Positions 33,772 through 45,806 of a DNA stretch of 64,000 nt are shown in pieces. Numbering within the stretch: the stretch's first letter is position 1; each line of letters begins with the position of its first letter. The notes under the pieces are model-generated. The model saw only the letters and a program-made list of their open reading frames with translations, was not told the origin of the DNA and ran no database searches. Source of the DNA: Plantago major (Eukaryota; Streptophyta; Magnoliopsida; Lamiales; Plantaginaceae). The stretch is from assembly GCA_026545765.1 (NCBI GenBank), contig CM048844.1:2480001-2544000 (forward strand), given 5' to 3'. Both the position numbers and the translations under genes were made by a program.

Positions 33772-34745
33772 ATGTCTTTTGCCACCCCATATTTTGTATT
33801 TTGTTTTTACTTGACAATGATGAGCTGCTTGCCAAGACAAGTGAATGCAAATTTTCATTGTGTTACATTGGAAATGAACGCTCACCTGAAACTCAAGGCG
33901 AGCTTCTCTGATCCTTCCAATCGATTGTCATCATGGGATACAGGTTCTGAACTTCTCTGGAACAATTCCTTCTGATTCCTGTCAACTTCCCCATTTGCAA
34001 ATATTGGACCTTGCAAATTATCATTTGACAGGAAATATTCCGTGTTGTTTTGGCAATTTCTCGGGCATATATAGTAACTAATAACCCAACCGATATGTTG
34101 TCATTCATGGAGAGCACAAGTCTGCAACAAGTGATCAAAGGAAAGGTAGTAGAGTACTTTGAAATGCTTCCATACGTTGTGAACATGGATCTTTCTTGTA
34201 AAGTACTTACCGGTGAAATTCCTTGGGAGCTCACAAGACTTGCTGCCCTAATTTGTTTTGATTTATCGCATAATCATTTGCAAGGTCATATTCCACAAAG
34301 AATTGGAGACATGAACGGGTTGGAATCACTTGATCTATCGAACAACAATCTAACCGGGGATCTTCCAGAGAGTTTATCAGAATTGATATTTTTTAGCTAA
34401 GTGGGCTTGTCTAGTAACAAGTTGACAGGACAAATCCCAACAGGAAGTCGGCTGCAAACTTTTCAGGACCCTTCCATTTATGAAGGGGATCCTGGACTGT
34501 GTGGAGTTCCATTGCTGAAGAACTGTCACGGAGAAGTTGAACGCCCCAAATGCAGAAAGTCATGATGTGGGAGATGAAACCAATACAATATGGTTTGTTG
34601 GAGTTGCGTGATAAGTGGTTTTGCCTCTGGATTTTGGGGTGCCATTGGAATTCTGAGACCAACTCCATTAGAGTCCCAAAATTCATTTGGGACTCTGATG
34701 GGCCTTGCTTTGAGACTCCATCGGAGTCTCAAAGCACGGCTGAAA
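33772..34745 (+). pseudogene. RLP relic with large internal deletion
   Basis: Start ATG at 33772 (MSFATPYFVFCFYLTMMSCL) and cap sequence (LKLKASFSDPSNRLSSWDTG) are joined directly at about 33945 to the last third of an RLP of the RLP-3 type. The joined part reads GTIPSDSCQLPHLQILDLAN, then CCFGNFSG, then after a stop the island and final LRRs (LQQVIKGKVVEYFEM, GEIPWELTRLAALI, HIPQRIGDMNGLESLDLSNN). Stops or frame changes occur near 33975, 34080, 34400 and 34555, and the anchor (SGFASGFWGAIGIL) is in yet another frame. Its promoter box matches that of RLP-3. It is clearly dead. Confidence 0.88.
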
Positions 34746-35739
34746 CTTGAGACGCTGGGTCGATATGATAATAATATTGTTTTTCATTGGATTTTGTTCT
34801 ATTGTTTTTCATTTTTTATTATTATTTGTTTGCTTTTATTTTTCTAAAGTATTGAAAAAAAAGATTTCATATGATAATAATATTTGTAGCAATAGAAATA
34901 TACTTATATATAAAACATTACTTCTAAAATTTAAAATACATATTATTTGAATTTAAGATCACACTTGTAAAAAAATTATAGATACTAAAAAATGTAAAAA
35001 GCGCACTTGAAAAATGTAAACTAGATTAATGACCCATCCTTACGATTTTCCCATACGTCCTCGATCAGGTCTTTTTGCAATAAGTTCGCTCTAGCATGAT
35101 CAAGTATTGTAATTTTTTTAAAGTAATGTAATTTTCAATTTCAAGTATTGTAATTTTTTAAAGTAATGTAATTTTTATTTTCAAGTAATATATTTAAAAA
35201 AAATTAATAGAATTTTTTTACAATTAATTAACGACATTTAAAATAAATTTAAGAATAGAGTTTAAAAGGAAATAAGAAAAGAAAATGAAATGAAAATTTA
35301 AGTTAGAAATAAATGTGAAAAGGAAATAAATTTGGGTTTCAAATGTTAAAGTAGAGAATTGAAGAGAGTTACAAAGTGGGTTGCAGTGAGTGGAATGCTG
35401 ACGTGGCTGAAGAAGTGGGTTGCAAATTGTTCAGGTAGCTAGATATGCATGTTTCATGTCCTGCACTGCAACTTTTTGTTTTTCCTTTCAATTTCTGTTT
35501 TGTGCTTTCCAACCTAGCAGGCTAGCCTTGGTGATTTCTTATGCAACTACTTGCAAGTTGCAAACTCTGTGTATGTCAAGTTTCATTAATTTTCACTTTT
35601 TACAAAATTTTTGCGACCATATCTTCAAAGAAGAGATCAGTATCATCACATTTCAAATTTCTAAATATTAGTAGTACTTGTTTAGTTTTAAACATTGAAT
35701 GCATATTGTCACTCGTATATCGCTTATATTACTAAGTAT

Positions 35740-36086
35740 GTATTTGCAAATGCTTTTACTGGTGCTTTTTTGTCTGGTTTTGTTAAAAGTTGATTTTAAG
35801 CAAAAATTATTAGTGTTTGATATAATATACAAAAAGCAGCTTAAAGTTGTAAAAGCATAAATTTTAGTGTTTGCAAAAATTAATTTAATTAGTTGATTTT
35901 AATTGAAAAAAAAACTACTACCTGCTTAAAGCAGATAGAAGCAGCTATTTGGTTGTTTTTTAGCTTATGGCGGTTACCTGTTTTTTTCCAGAGAAGTTGC
36001 AGCAGAAGTTGTAATATAAAATACTAAAAAATTATTTTTGATTCTTCCAAAAGCACAAAAGCAATTTTTTAAGCATTTGCAAACAC
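35740..36086. mobile_element. MITE-like element with terminal inverted repeats
   Basis: The left end tatttgcaaatgctttta and the right end ttttaagcatttgcaaacac are near-complementary, and the roughly 350 bp between are AT-rich and non-coding. A target duplication could not be fixed, so the class is open; hAT-like is a guess. Confidence 0.5.
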
Positions 36087-36182
36087 AAGCTTAAATGTGT
36101 TAAGTTTTGAAATAAACATATGCAATGTTTATATACGGATTAATAGTCTTATAGTCAGAAACATTAGTGATTTCACTAAAAA

Positions 36183-36186
<4 letters not shown>

Positions 36187-36213
<27 letters not shown>
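36187..36213. repeat. (ATT)n microsatellite
   Basis: About nine tandem ATT units within an AT-rich spacer. Confidence 0.9.
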
Positions 36214-36638
36214 AAATGTAGTTTTGACAATTTATGTTAAAACACCGATGTGAAAATAAGCCAAAAAGACTCGAAAGTACTTCCTCTGTCCTGGTCAGAA
36301 TTCCCTGCAGGCTTGGACACAATTTTTAACAGATGAGTGAATAAAGTAATAAAAATAGTGAATAAAATATGATAAATATTTTATTAAATGGATGGGAATT
36401 TAAAATTGGTACGGTACAATGTGTATTCGGAAGTTGAATTCGGAACGCTATATAATTTTTAATTACTCTCTTCATAATATCTAAAAAAGAATAAGTAAAT
36501 AAAATAATGGAAAAATATAAATTGGACGAGTAAAAAAAACAAAAACATAATCGATGCGTCTGATAATCGATGAGGGACTGACAAGATCAAATTTAGTGCT
36601 ATGCTCTTTTGCCAGTCTCAACTCTCAACTCAACAACA

Positions 36639-39166
36639 ATGGATTCGGCTTGTAATTGTAAGTAAGTTTCGTCACTTCCCCTTTTCTTTCCAGTCTCAAT
36701 TCTCTACTCAAGACAATATTAATTAATTGTCTAATGAATGTTTTCTCTTGAGAAAAACTAAATTCGTAACGGTTAATATTGTTTTGTTTTCATCGTCATC
36801 CACCTTAATTGAATACTAAATTTTACTATCTTCACGCTTTTCTTGTTTTTTTGCGGCGTAATTTCATATGTGTTTCGGTTATATTGCTGAAATTTATGTA
36901 AAGTTTGAATTTTTTTACCTTTTATCAGTGTATTGGGATTAGGGCTTAAATTTATTGCATTTGGGATTCTTGGACAGTGGTTGATGTGATTAGAAAATTT
37001 GTTGCAGAACTTTTAGAAGTAGGCCATGAAAGTAAGATTGAAGCAAGAAGGTGTGGAGTGCACTTGGTGCTTGGAATTTCAGATTGAAATTGATAAGGTT
37101 GAAAAGAAATGCAAGTCTTTGGAAGTTGACATCTGCAAGAAAGATACTGAGATTGAACAGTTAAAGAGTGAAAATTTCGATCTTGAAGACGAGGTTAGAG
37201 TTTTAAAGAGTAAAAATGATGAGCTCGAAAAGCGCCTTCAATCCCGTATTGTGGATGGAGTTCGATCAGGTAGTTTTTCTTGCTCATGAATTTATTTGGT
37301 CACATTGCATAATGTGATTTGTGTGTTGGTTTTGTTGTGGTTTCTATATGTCTTGTGTTTTGGCATATGGCCTATTACAGTTTTGTGTGTGTGTGTGTGT
37401 TATGTAGCAGGGACCCTTAGAACGAAAACGTCCTCCAAGTGTAGAACAGATTCTGAAGAAGGGAGCCGAAGAGAAGTAAGCTCGGGGACTGTAAATTGTA
37501 GTATTAAATTTGCAAATGAAGGGAGTCAACCGAAGAATATTTCTCCGATAACACCACGTAGTAGGTCTTCTGTTGCATGCGATGTCAACAGTGACTCGGA
37601 TGACGATCTAATTTGTTTGCAGTTTAAGAAGAGACAGTTGGCTAATAGAGTTACCATTGATAGTGAAAGTGATGAGTCTAGCACAGATTCTGAACAAGGG
37701 AGCCGGAGAGACAGAGAAGTAAGCTCGGGGACTGTAAACCGCATTAAATTTGTAGATGAAGGGAGTCGGCAGAAGAATATTTCTCAGACAACACAACGTA
37801 GTAGGTCTTCTGTTGCTACTCATGTCAAGAGTGACTCGGAGGACGATCTAAATCGTTTGCAGTTTAAGAAGAGAAGGTTGGCTAATAGAGTAACCAGTGA
37901 TAGTGAAAGTGATGATAATGTCCCGCTTAGTAAATTAAAGAGGACGAATCTACCAGACCTTGATGGAGATACTAACCCAAACAGCAACTTGAATGATTCC
38001 TCTTCCCCTGAAAGTATCAATAGATCTACTCGTAAGCGGCGCCTAGTTAAGCAGGGAAATCGTGCAGGGAAATATTCTGAGAATAGCTCCAGAAGAAAGA
38101 GTACTAGAATTGCCAACCGTAAAAATTTGATTGTCGATGACAATGAAACAGAAGAGGATGAGTCGGAAACTGAAAGCATGGATTCGTTTATTGTTCCTGA
38201 TGGCGCAGATGTTTCAGAACCTGACTCTGCTTCAAACTCTGAAGAGATTCCTGAAAACGACGATACATCCTCGGTTAACCACTCGGGTGACTCTCGGAAT
38301 GAATCTGAAGGTAGTGTTGGATATGGTGAGATCATGTCTAGTTTGCGTAGGGAGAAAAGAGACAAGTTGAAGTGGGAGTACGAAGCTGATATGTTAGCTG
38401 ATCTCGGTAAAAGTCCTGAATTATGTATGAAAGCCGTATGTGCTATGTATCGCCGGCAAACGACTGAGGAAAAATTTATTAAAGCTGCTTTAGATTATAA
38501 TAAAAGAGGCTTTAGCTCCCTAGACGCACCGAGGTGAGGTTTTCTATTCCTCTATATATGATAGTATGTAGTAAATCTGCTCTTTGTGAATGTTCGCTCA
38601 TGTCACAAATTAAGGAATTTATTGAGGCCTAAATGTAGTATGCTTGCCAGATTTCTCCATCTGCAAATCAGTTTTTTACTTGTCTTTAGAATATTATATC
38701 AATCTACATTTTCTTGCTTTTCAAGATCAGAATTTTACAGCAGTTGGAAGTATTTTTCCGCTTTCAACATGTTATTCCACACCTTCTCTGTCGATCAATC
38801 TTTTGTTTCCATTCTTCCTTATAAAGAAAGCACATACGTTCTGAAACATTAGATCAAAATGTAAGAATTACCTTATGCCATTGATGTAGGTTTATTAGTT
38901 GGAGTTTCTGTTTTTCCCATTCTGGTGTTGCTTTTAAAGATGAGAAAAGATTTTAACAGGTTGTTTCATTTCTTACTTACAGGGGAAGTGACTTGGCTGA
39001 TTTTCTCACTGACGGAGAGTCACAAGGTGACGTTATCAAGACTGTTGAAGAGTTGCTGGAATTCAATTCAGATGGGATAGAAATATGCAGGGACTTGGCA
39101 ACTCGCTATTCAAAGCAGTTATTTGATATCTACGAGAATGAAGAGGATCCCTATTTCCGACCTTGA
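36639..39166 (+). CDS. Acidic coiled-coil protein of unknown function
   Basis: A four-exon plant gene I cannot name. Exon 1 probably starts at the ATG at 36639 (MDSACNC) with a donor at about 36660. Exon 2 ends at 37269; its acceptor is uncertain, and the ATG at 37026 is an alternative start. Exon 3 is 37411-38533 and exon 4 is 38983-39166. Exon 2 encodes a heptad-rich coiled coil (KKDTEIEQLKSENFDLEDEV). Exon 3 encodes a long Ser/Asp/Glu-rich region with basic patches (RKRRLVKQ, SRRKSTRIANRK), which suggests a nuclear protein. It contains a tandem duplication. The end of exon 3 plus exon 4 forms a compact C-terminal domain (LRREKRDKLKWEYEADMLAD, MKAVCAMYRRQTTEEKFIKA, FLTDGESQGDVIKTVEELLE, ATRYSKQLFDIYENEEDP) that I recall from uncharacterised plant proteins. 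A broken copy of its first half lies at 148-1183. Confidence 0.8.
37438..37915 (+). repeat. Tandem duplication within exon 3 of the acidic gene
   Basis: Two units of about 237 bp, starting at about 37440 and 37679, encode the series DSEEGSRREVSSGTVN / DSEQGSRRDREVSSGTVN, then KFANEGSQPKNIS / KFVDEGSRQKNIS, then LQFKKRQLANRV / LQFKKRRLANRV. The pseudogene copy at 540-775 has only one unit. Confidence 0.9.
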
Positions 39167-40005
39167 TCAACTAGTTCATGTTTCTAACTGTAGTGTTTTG
39201 AAGCTGGTGTTATCGTATTATTTGATTTGCAGGACGAGATTAAGCAGTTTCTCGTATATTCGCTGCCATATGTACATGTTATAGTTCTTTAGACCTAGGT
39301 TACAGCTAACTAGTCAAGCTTCCGCTAAGGAAGTGAAACTACGCTGCCTGTTTGCAAATGATTCCGGTTATAAATCCATAGAGGATCTATATCCGACCTT
39401 GATCAGGTAGTTCATGGTTATACTTATAAACGTGTTTTGAAGCTGCAGTTTCTTGCACTGACTCATGTTGAAGTTGTTTTTACCTAGAGTATAGAAGTGA
39501 AACTATCCTAAAACGTATTTTAGCTCTGTTTGCATATGCTTCTGATTATTTTGAGGGTGGTTTATCAGATGTAGGGGCGTAAACATTGTCGCGCCATCTC
39601 AGATAGTATGTGTTCTCATCGATACTATTAGAGGTGTACAAGTGATTACACTCTCAGCATCTAAAAAACAAATACCCGACTTTCACGTAGAGTAATTCTA
39701 CATTCATTTTAGCCCATTGAAATTATAAGTCAAAAGTGGCAAGAACCCTATTTTCATGCACCACCATACCATATTTCTCTCCAAACCATCCTTTTATATC
39801 TCCCCATTGCTATATAACATCCTAACTTCCCAAACACAAGAAATGCAATCAGCAATAGGCGAATTCAATAAAATACATAGCACAAATTTTGCATTCTCTC
39901 TCTGCGGATCACCGGCTAAGCTCCAAAGCCACCACGCGGTGTCGCAGAGGGAGGAAGAGAGGGCATTTTTCCGATCACCACCACGATAAAAACTGAAAAG
40001 GGGAA
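39167..40005. other. 3' flank of the acidic gene and upstream region of the AG peptide
   Basis: Non-coding. The gene end (39140-39200, ggatccctatttccgacctt) is partly repeated at 39380-39440 (ggatctatatccgaccttga), followed in both by gttcatg and gtgttttgaagctg, so the 3' end was locally duplicated. 39750-40005 is a pyrimidine-rich leader region; the open frame at 39756-39989 is not supported as a gene. Confidence 0.6.
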
Positions 40006-40431
40006 ATGGAAGTCATCAGCAAATCTTCGGTGGCATTTTTGGCAATCATGTCGATAATCACTATTTTCCCTGCCACTGCCGTTGCCACAGTCTCAGACTC
40101 ATTCGCACCCGCACCTTCTCCAATCAGCGATGGTACATCTAAAACTCTCTATCTATCGAAAGTCGAAACAATCACTCTGTATGAGACAATTTAACGTGTT
40201 ATGAATCAAAATGCATATATCAAGACGGCACACATCTTCACATTGTGTATTTATGACCCATCTAACATGTTAAACAGTCTCATGTTCGACTCTCAAGGGA
40301 TCGTGAATTCTCGACCCTAGCTTGATTCGTGCTAATTCGCGATCGTGATTTCTGCAGGGACAAGCATAGATCAGGGGATAGCTTATCTTCTGATGCTGTT
40401 GGCTTTGGTGCTCACCTACATCATTCATTAG
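40006..40431 (+). CDS. Arabinogalactan peptide (AGP16/20 type)
   Basis: A two-exon gene for a 66-residue AG peptide. Exons are 40006-40132 and 40358-40431, joined within a Gly codon (gat g|gg aca). The product has an N-terminal signal peptide (VAFLAIMSIITIFPATAVAT), a short mature core with the Hyp-glycosylation motif SFAPAPSPISDGTS, and a hydrophobic C-terminal GPI-addition signal (QGIAYLLMLLALVLTYIIH). The phrase DGTSIDQGIAYLLM is the hallmark of the AGP16/20/22 group. Such peptides are secreted, heavily O-glycosylated and lipid-anchored at the plasma membrane; individual roles are poorly known. It is a typical small gene, easily missed because the unspliced frame runs into the intron and ends at 40194. 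Its neighbours do not suggest a shared pathway. Confidence 0.92.
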
Positions 40432-41123
40432 AGTGATTGCCATTCTAATGAATTTGATCATCATCAAACCAAAATTCAGTTTTTTTATTTTTCCATTTCT
40501 CCTTTTCTTCTTTTTCAATTTTATTTTTTTATTATAGTCATTTGATTCAGTTGCTCGTGTTTTTGTTCTTTAGGCGTAATGGGGATTTAGATATGGTTTG
40601 GTAATTTGTTCAGGTAGTAGTAATTTGGTATGCTGAATTGAAGTACTGTATTTGTTATTATTACTACTATTAGTGAAAATTGAAGTATTGTATATGCATT
40701 AGTGAAATTGAAGTATTGTTGTATTTATACTTTTTGAATAATCAAATTTATGTCACGTAGATCTTTATACATTTATTGTTTTAACAGAACTTCATACATT
40801 GTAAATAAAAAAAATTACAACCAATAATATAAGAGTCTTACATTTACACAAAAATTAAGCATTATAAAGTTCTCGGAGACAAAAAAAGGTACGGTCGTAC
40901 GGATTTACTCCTACAGGGTGCTATTCTAAATTTTGGCGCAAAACATTCATTTAAATGGAAAGCATTATGGCGCCAAAATAGTTCAAAACTACTGATCAAA
41001 TCAAATCGCTAAACTCCCTGCAATTCATCTCAAATAAATCTGCAAAACAGAAAAGAAGCATCAAAATCAAATCCATGTATAGTAATTCTTCGACACGTAA
41101 CTCCTCCATCGCCTTCCGGATCA
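40432..41123. other. 3' flank of the AG peptide gene
   Basis: AT-rich, non-coding. Likely 3' UTRs of the two converging genes. Repeats such as gaagtattgtat occur around 40640-40730. Nothing else seen. Confidence 0.5.
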
Positions 41124-41609
41124 TCATCGCATCCATCTCAGCTCGTTCCTCGACAAGCCAACATACGTTGTATTCTTCTTTTCGACCATCTGTTTCTCAG
41201 GTAACTTAGCAGCAGTGGATTTTACCTTCAGCTTGTTCTTTTCCGTTACACCAAACTCCTCATGACCGCACCCTGGTTCAGCAACTTCATCAAACGCTTT
41301 AAGTACATCTCTTCGAAACAAACCGTGCTCTACCTTGCATGCTTCATTACCGTGCTTTGAGTCTGCAACTTCGTCAAACTCTTTGAGCAGGTTTCTGCGG
41401 ATCAATTGCAGAGGCACTTTTTCGGAAATCGGATCCATCTTGTGGAAGAGCTTCTTCTTCTTCGACTTGTCCTGTATTTATATGTAGGAGTACAACAAAC
41501 GGACAGATTTGCTTTTGAATAAAGCAATCGAAAAATATGGTAATTTATTTCTTTTCTCACTTACCTTATATCGACAGTCCTCCCATCGTACAACTGTACA
41601 AGTGTACAT
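41124..41609 (-). CDS. Small hypothetical protein with an internal repeat
   Basis: Two exons on the minus strand: 41609-41565 (start MYTCTVVRWEDCRYK) and 41471-41124, with GT-AG borders (tataag|gtaagt and tacag|gac). The predicted product is 130 residues: a Lys-rich segment (DKSKKKKLFHKMDP), then two similar stretches, LIRRNLLKEFDEVADSKHGN and LFRRDVLKAFDEVAEPGCGH, then a basic tail. The end is uncertain: in another frame just past 41165 the DNA reads a good helical sequence (LVEERAEMDAMMIRKAMEEL), so a frameshift or a further splice may give a different C-terminus. I do not recognise the family. Composition suggests a small nuclear or nucleic-acid-associated protein, but this is a guess. Confidence 0.55.
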
Positions 41610-42577
41610 CCTTTTCGACTAATTTGAGCATGGAAATAATATTTCCATTCACAAATCACAACGGACAATTCATATGCTCCCTCGTCTAGGAGAACATCAT
41701 ATACGATATATTTGTCATTTTTTGAACCGTGCACGTAACTTAATACATTTTACATCTTTAGCCGCTCAATATACATTACACCACTAAAATTACTTTTTTT
41801 TATACATTTTTCATGTTTTATCATTTATATTAGTTTTTCGCCTAAAACTACATGTCAACCTATGTATTAAGTTCTTGAACAGACGGAGCAGTATTGTTTT
41901 GAAATATAATGCTCCCTCTAAAGACAATGTGTACGTTTTTACGAATTTACTCGCTAATAATGATATGATGAAATCGCTCCCGAAAATGAATCTATTGATT
42001 CTCTCCCAATAGGTACGATGATTTCATACATATACAATTAAAATCCAATGTAACAATAAAAAGTGTCCTGAAATACCAAGTAAAAGGAACTGTTACACAT
42101 TACGGTTATAACAGTAAGAAACAAGATTTCACTGAGAATCAATGTTACACAGAAAAAATGACAAAAATTATGGAATCATAAAACATAAACATTATACTTA
42201 TATGATATTTATACTTGTACTTGAGAGCAAAATCCACAGGAACTAAAATTTGGATGTAACCTAAGCAAAACTGAGGACCAACTCAGCAAAAATTACTTCA
42301 CAACAAAATTTCTGAAAATTCTCTTCTCAATTAGAGCCTACACAAAACTATCCCCATCAAGCTGGGAGTAACTAAGAAACAAAACCGAGAAGAGAATTAT
42401 TTTTCACCCTTTCACAGAAGGGTCGCAGTAATCTACCATTACAAGAACCAAAAAGAAGAGGAAAAACTGTCCAGCCTCTACACCTAGTTATTGGCATCAG
42501 TTTTTACATTTAGAACATAAGTTATCAGTCAGCATGTGTGGCTTCTTGCGAAGAAATACGTAGACATCCCTTGTGTA
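41610..42577. other. Spacer between the hypothetical gene and MTM1
   Basis: Promoter side of the hypothetical gene and 3' UTR side of MTM1. AT-rich, no open frame of note, no repeat seen. Confidence 0.5.
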
Positions 42578-45500
42578 TCAGGATGAAGCATATTGATGAC
42601 GGTGTAGAACATACTTTACAACTTCATAAAATGAAATTACTATCCCTACCGAAGGACCTGCACGGGCAACACGGGGCCCGACACCAGTGAACAGCCCCTT
42701 CATCCCTCCGTCTCTGTAAAGATAACAATTTGGTCTACGTGAGTGTTTATTCAAGAAAAGCTGTTAAGTGAACACATGATACTTGAGTAGAAATCATATC
42801 TGGAACATGATAAAACTATTACATTAACCATATACTGCAAAAACTGGATAACTCCCTTAAAATTTTGAGACAAGGACATAACATTAAGGAAAAGGGAAAA
42901 GAAACATGAAACAGAACCAGAATTACAAGATTTTTTGTCAATGGAAATTTTATACATGTATGGTAACAGCTAACCATATATATAAAGACACACTTACCTC
43001 CAAACTTCAAGGAGTGTCTGCCTTGTCGTCATCTGCAGTGCCCTGGTGTGATCCTTCTGGAAAATGAGAACCAAGAAGATAGTACCAGTTAAAAAGATGC
43101 TACACCAAACAAGGGAACTCAGCCCAGACACTCGTACATGGCCAAACTTCTTAATAACTGGAAACTTGTATAACACGGGGAGGGAGGGGTTATTTCAAGT
43201 ATTAGAGTAAGAACAAATTAGGTAATGCAAATATTCAAATTTATTTTCGTTTCAATGAACAAATTGAGAACTATTATCATGTACATGAAAAACTCCACTT
43301 CATAAATTGTTTTGTGAGGCTAATAGCTTGTGCATACAAATAAACATGGCAACTAGCAAGGGCTATTCACTATCTAGATATAACAGTTGTAATATCAACC
43401 GGAGGGCATAATCTTGTTGCACCAAAAATCTTACTATAATTCATTTTTTCGCTAGTATAATATCTTGTACATTCTTATTATAAACAGCTTTTGCTAATAA
43501 TAACTAGACAGGTCAAAACAAGAATTACCTCAATTTGCCTACGGGTCTTTACAACGTCTAGTGGACACGTAGCAGCTGCAGCGAGGCTGCCAGCCAGAAA
43601 GCCAGCAGAGAAGTTTGCACCAAGGACACTCACTGCATTAGCTTCATCTCCTACCAGACCAAGAAGCTTTCTTCTTACCTATAAGAGATTTATGGTATTA
43701 ATAATAATAGCTCATCGTAGAAGAATGAAAATAATACTCAAACAGGACAAAATAATACAAACAAGACAGCAGAACAAAATCTCACAGGTTCAAGAGTTGA
43801 CCAACAGATTGCAGAGAAAGGAACGTCTCGAGCAAGTTGAGCCCCGAGGCCAGTCCATAAGACACGGTAGCTTTGCACTGCATTAAAAAATTAATTACTT
43901 AAATTCTGAAACTTCAAGCAAAGTGCAGCGAGATTTAATGTTCTCCGTCAGTTAAGATCTAATGGTCTAAAAAGCAACTTCACTGTTAATTTTCAGAAAA
44001 ATCAACTTACAGCTGTTAGTAGGGCTGGCCGTAGTCTTGACCTGAGAAATGACGTCAAGTAACGTCTTCCCGATGCCAGGAGGCTTTTTATTACCATGGG
44101 AAAGCTTAAATGCCTTCACACAGCATGCACAATATTATAAAATGGCTTGGCAAAATGGAGGACAAGAGAATTAGGAATCTACAACATGATCAACTCCAGT
44201 ACCTGCATCCGTGTTTTAGCGAGTTCAATTGGATAACAGCTTGTGCAAGCTAGAGAACGCGCAAGAGATCCAGCTGCTAAAGGGGCGTATGGAGTTAACC
44301 ATGGCATGTTCTGTGCAGTGAATTCCTCTAATTTGTCACGGAATATGTCATAGCAAGGCAAGTAAATGCCGACCTGATTGGAGAGCATAAACATCCTTTC
44401 AGCCAAAGAAAAACAGAGGGGATGCCGTAAGAACTGCAAGAACTAGAACTTACAGTAGGAATAGCAAGTGCCAAGCCAGCATTCGTGCCTCTCCAAAGCC
44501 TAGAAAAACCCTCCTACGAGATATATGACTAAATCATTTCCAAAACATAAATCAATTAAGTGCAAAACAAGCAAGATATGTGTGCAAGCCATCGTCCCAT
44601 AAAAATGGCTGATAAAATCACATTAACCTCCTGTCTCTATGTCTGATTCAAAATGAAGTACGGAGCACAACAATATCAACTGATGAACAAAACCTATCCA
44701 GTCTACCAACCTGCCGAACAATTTTGTAGAAGACATCCAGCGTCCCTTTGTAATGAAAACAATCAGGTGGGCATATTGATACGGTACCCTGAACACCAGC
44801 CCTTGCGCAAGAGGGGGAACACCTCAGATCAGCAAACATCTGTGAACATATTGCAATATATTATGTCAAGCTTCAGTGTCTACAAGTAACTGGGGATCTC
44901 AAATAAATTTTTTCTCCTCCAGAAACACAAAATAGAGTGTACAAAGTGCCCATGAAACAAGTGAACAGGATAAAGTTCAAAGTCTCTAATCATAAGACGA
45001 CAAAAGAAGATAAAATCATAACATATAACCACAACAAATGTAAGAAGGCATACCATCTGAGGTCCAAAAAAGGCCATCCGACTTGTAAGGTTACTTAACG
45101 GATGTGAATAACCAACTCCAGCCGCCTGGACCTGCAGTCGTGTCTGCAAAACAATAAAATCCTTATCAGACAGGCAGGATACAAACACTTCCAGAAGCTC
45201 AAGTAATAAAGAAAAATCCATAACAGCCATAAAACAAATGCAACACCAACTACAATCTGCAACACAAGTAATTAAGTAAAAGAACTAGCTAGACAGTCAG
45301 TGCATAGACACATAACCAGCTAGACTAAAACAACACATCCATTAGACCGATTAACCGCCTAGCCTAACACTCCCTTTGGACCATCTCATGAAACAACACT
45401 AAAACTCAATTAAAGCCAAACAAAGGAGCACACTAAAAAAAACTAATACATCCAAAAAAAGCCAATAAACAACATTACACACACCATAAATCCTAAAAGA

Positions 45501-45806
45501 CCAACATATTCGACATACTACCAATTTTTGCTTACCAATTTTCAACAACAATAAACGCAAACTAATCAAAACTACCACTACCTTAACAACATCAAGCGGG
45601 TTAACCAAAATGGCAGACAAAAACGCAGCACCACCCGCAGAAAACGCCCGCTCATGCAACCCTAATTTGACATCATTCGAATGACCACCAGCTTGACGAG
45701 TCTGCAAATTCTCACTTCCATCTTCGACAACATCATCCGACATGAACGTGACACCCGAATCCTCTGACCATTGATCATCCTCCGAGTGGCATGATTCATC
45801 CACCAT
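42578..45806 (-). CDS. MTM1: Mitochondrial carrier protein, MTM1 type
   Basis: A ten-exon gene encoding a 404-residue carrier of the mitochondrial inner membrane. Exons in transcript order: 45806-45582, 45143-45054, 44839-44711, 44513-44454, 44373-44203, 44113-44011, 43877-43786, 43678-43529, 43056-42998, 42713-42578. All have GT-AG borders and their sum is a multiple of three. The three carrier signatures are visible: NPLDVVK with TRLQVQAA, CYPIELAKTRMQ, and CPLDVVKTRRQIE. The Cys-rich loop FADLRCSPSCARAGVQGTVS with ICPPDCFHYKG marks the MTM1 branch. In yeast and Arabidopsis that branch is linked to manganese loading of mitochondrial SOD and to iron/PLP handling. The N-terminus is long and acidic (SEDDQWSEDSGVTFMSDDVV). 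It lies head to head with the Pht1 gene across 1.9 kb. Confidence 0.93.

Larger units (their letters stand above)
34746..36638. other. AT-rich intergenic stretch
   Basis: No gene is supported. Runs of A/T and short direct repeats (tattgtaatttttttaaagt around 35105-35170) are common. The open frames near 35420-35735 lack protein-like composition. A MITE-like element and an ATT microsatellite are listed separately. Confidence 0.5.
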
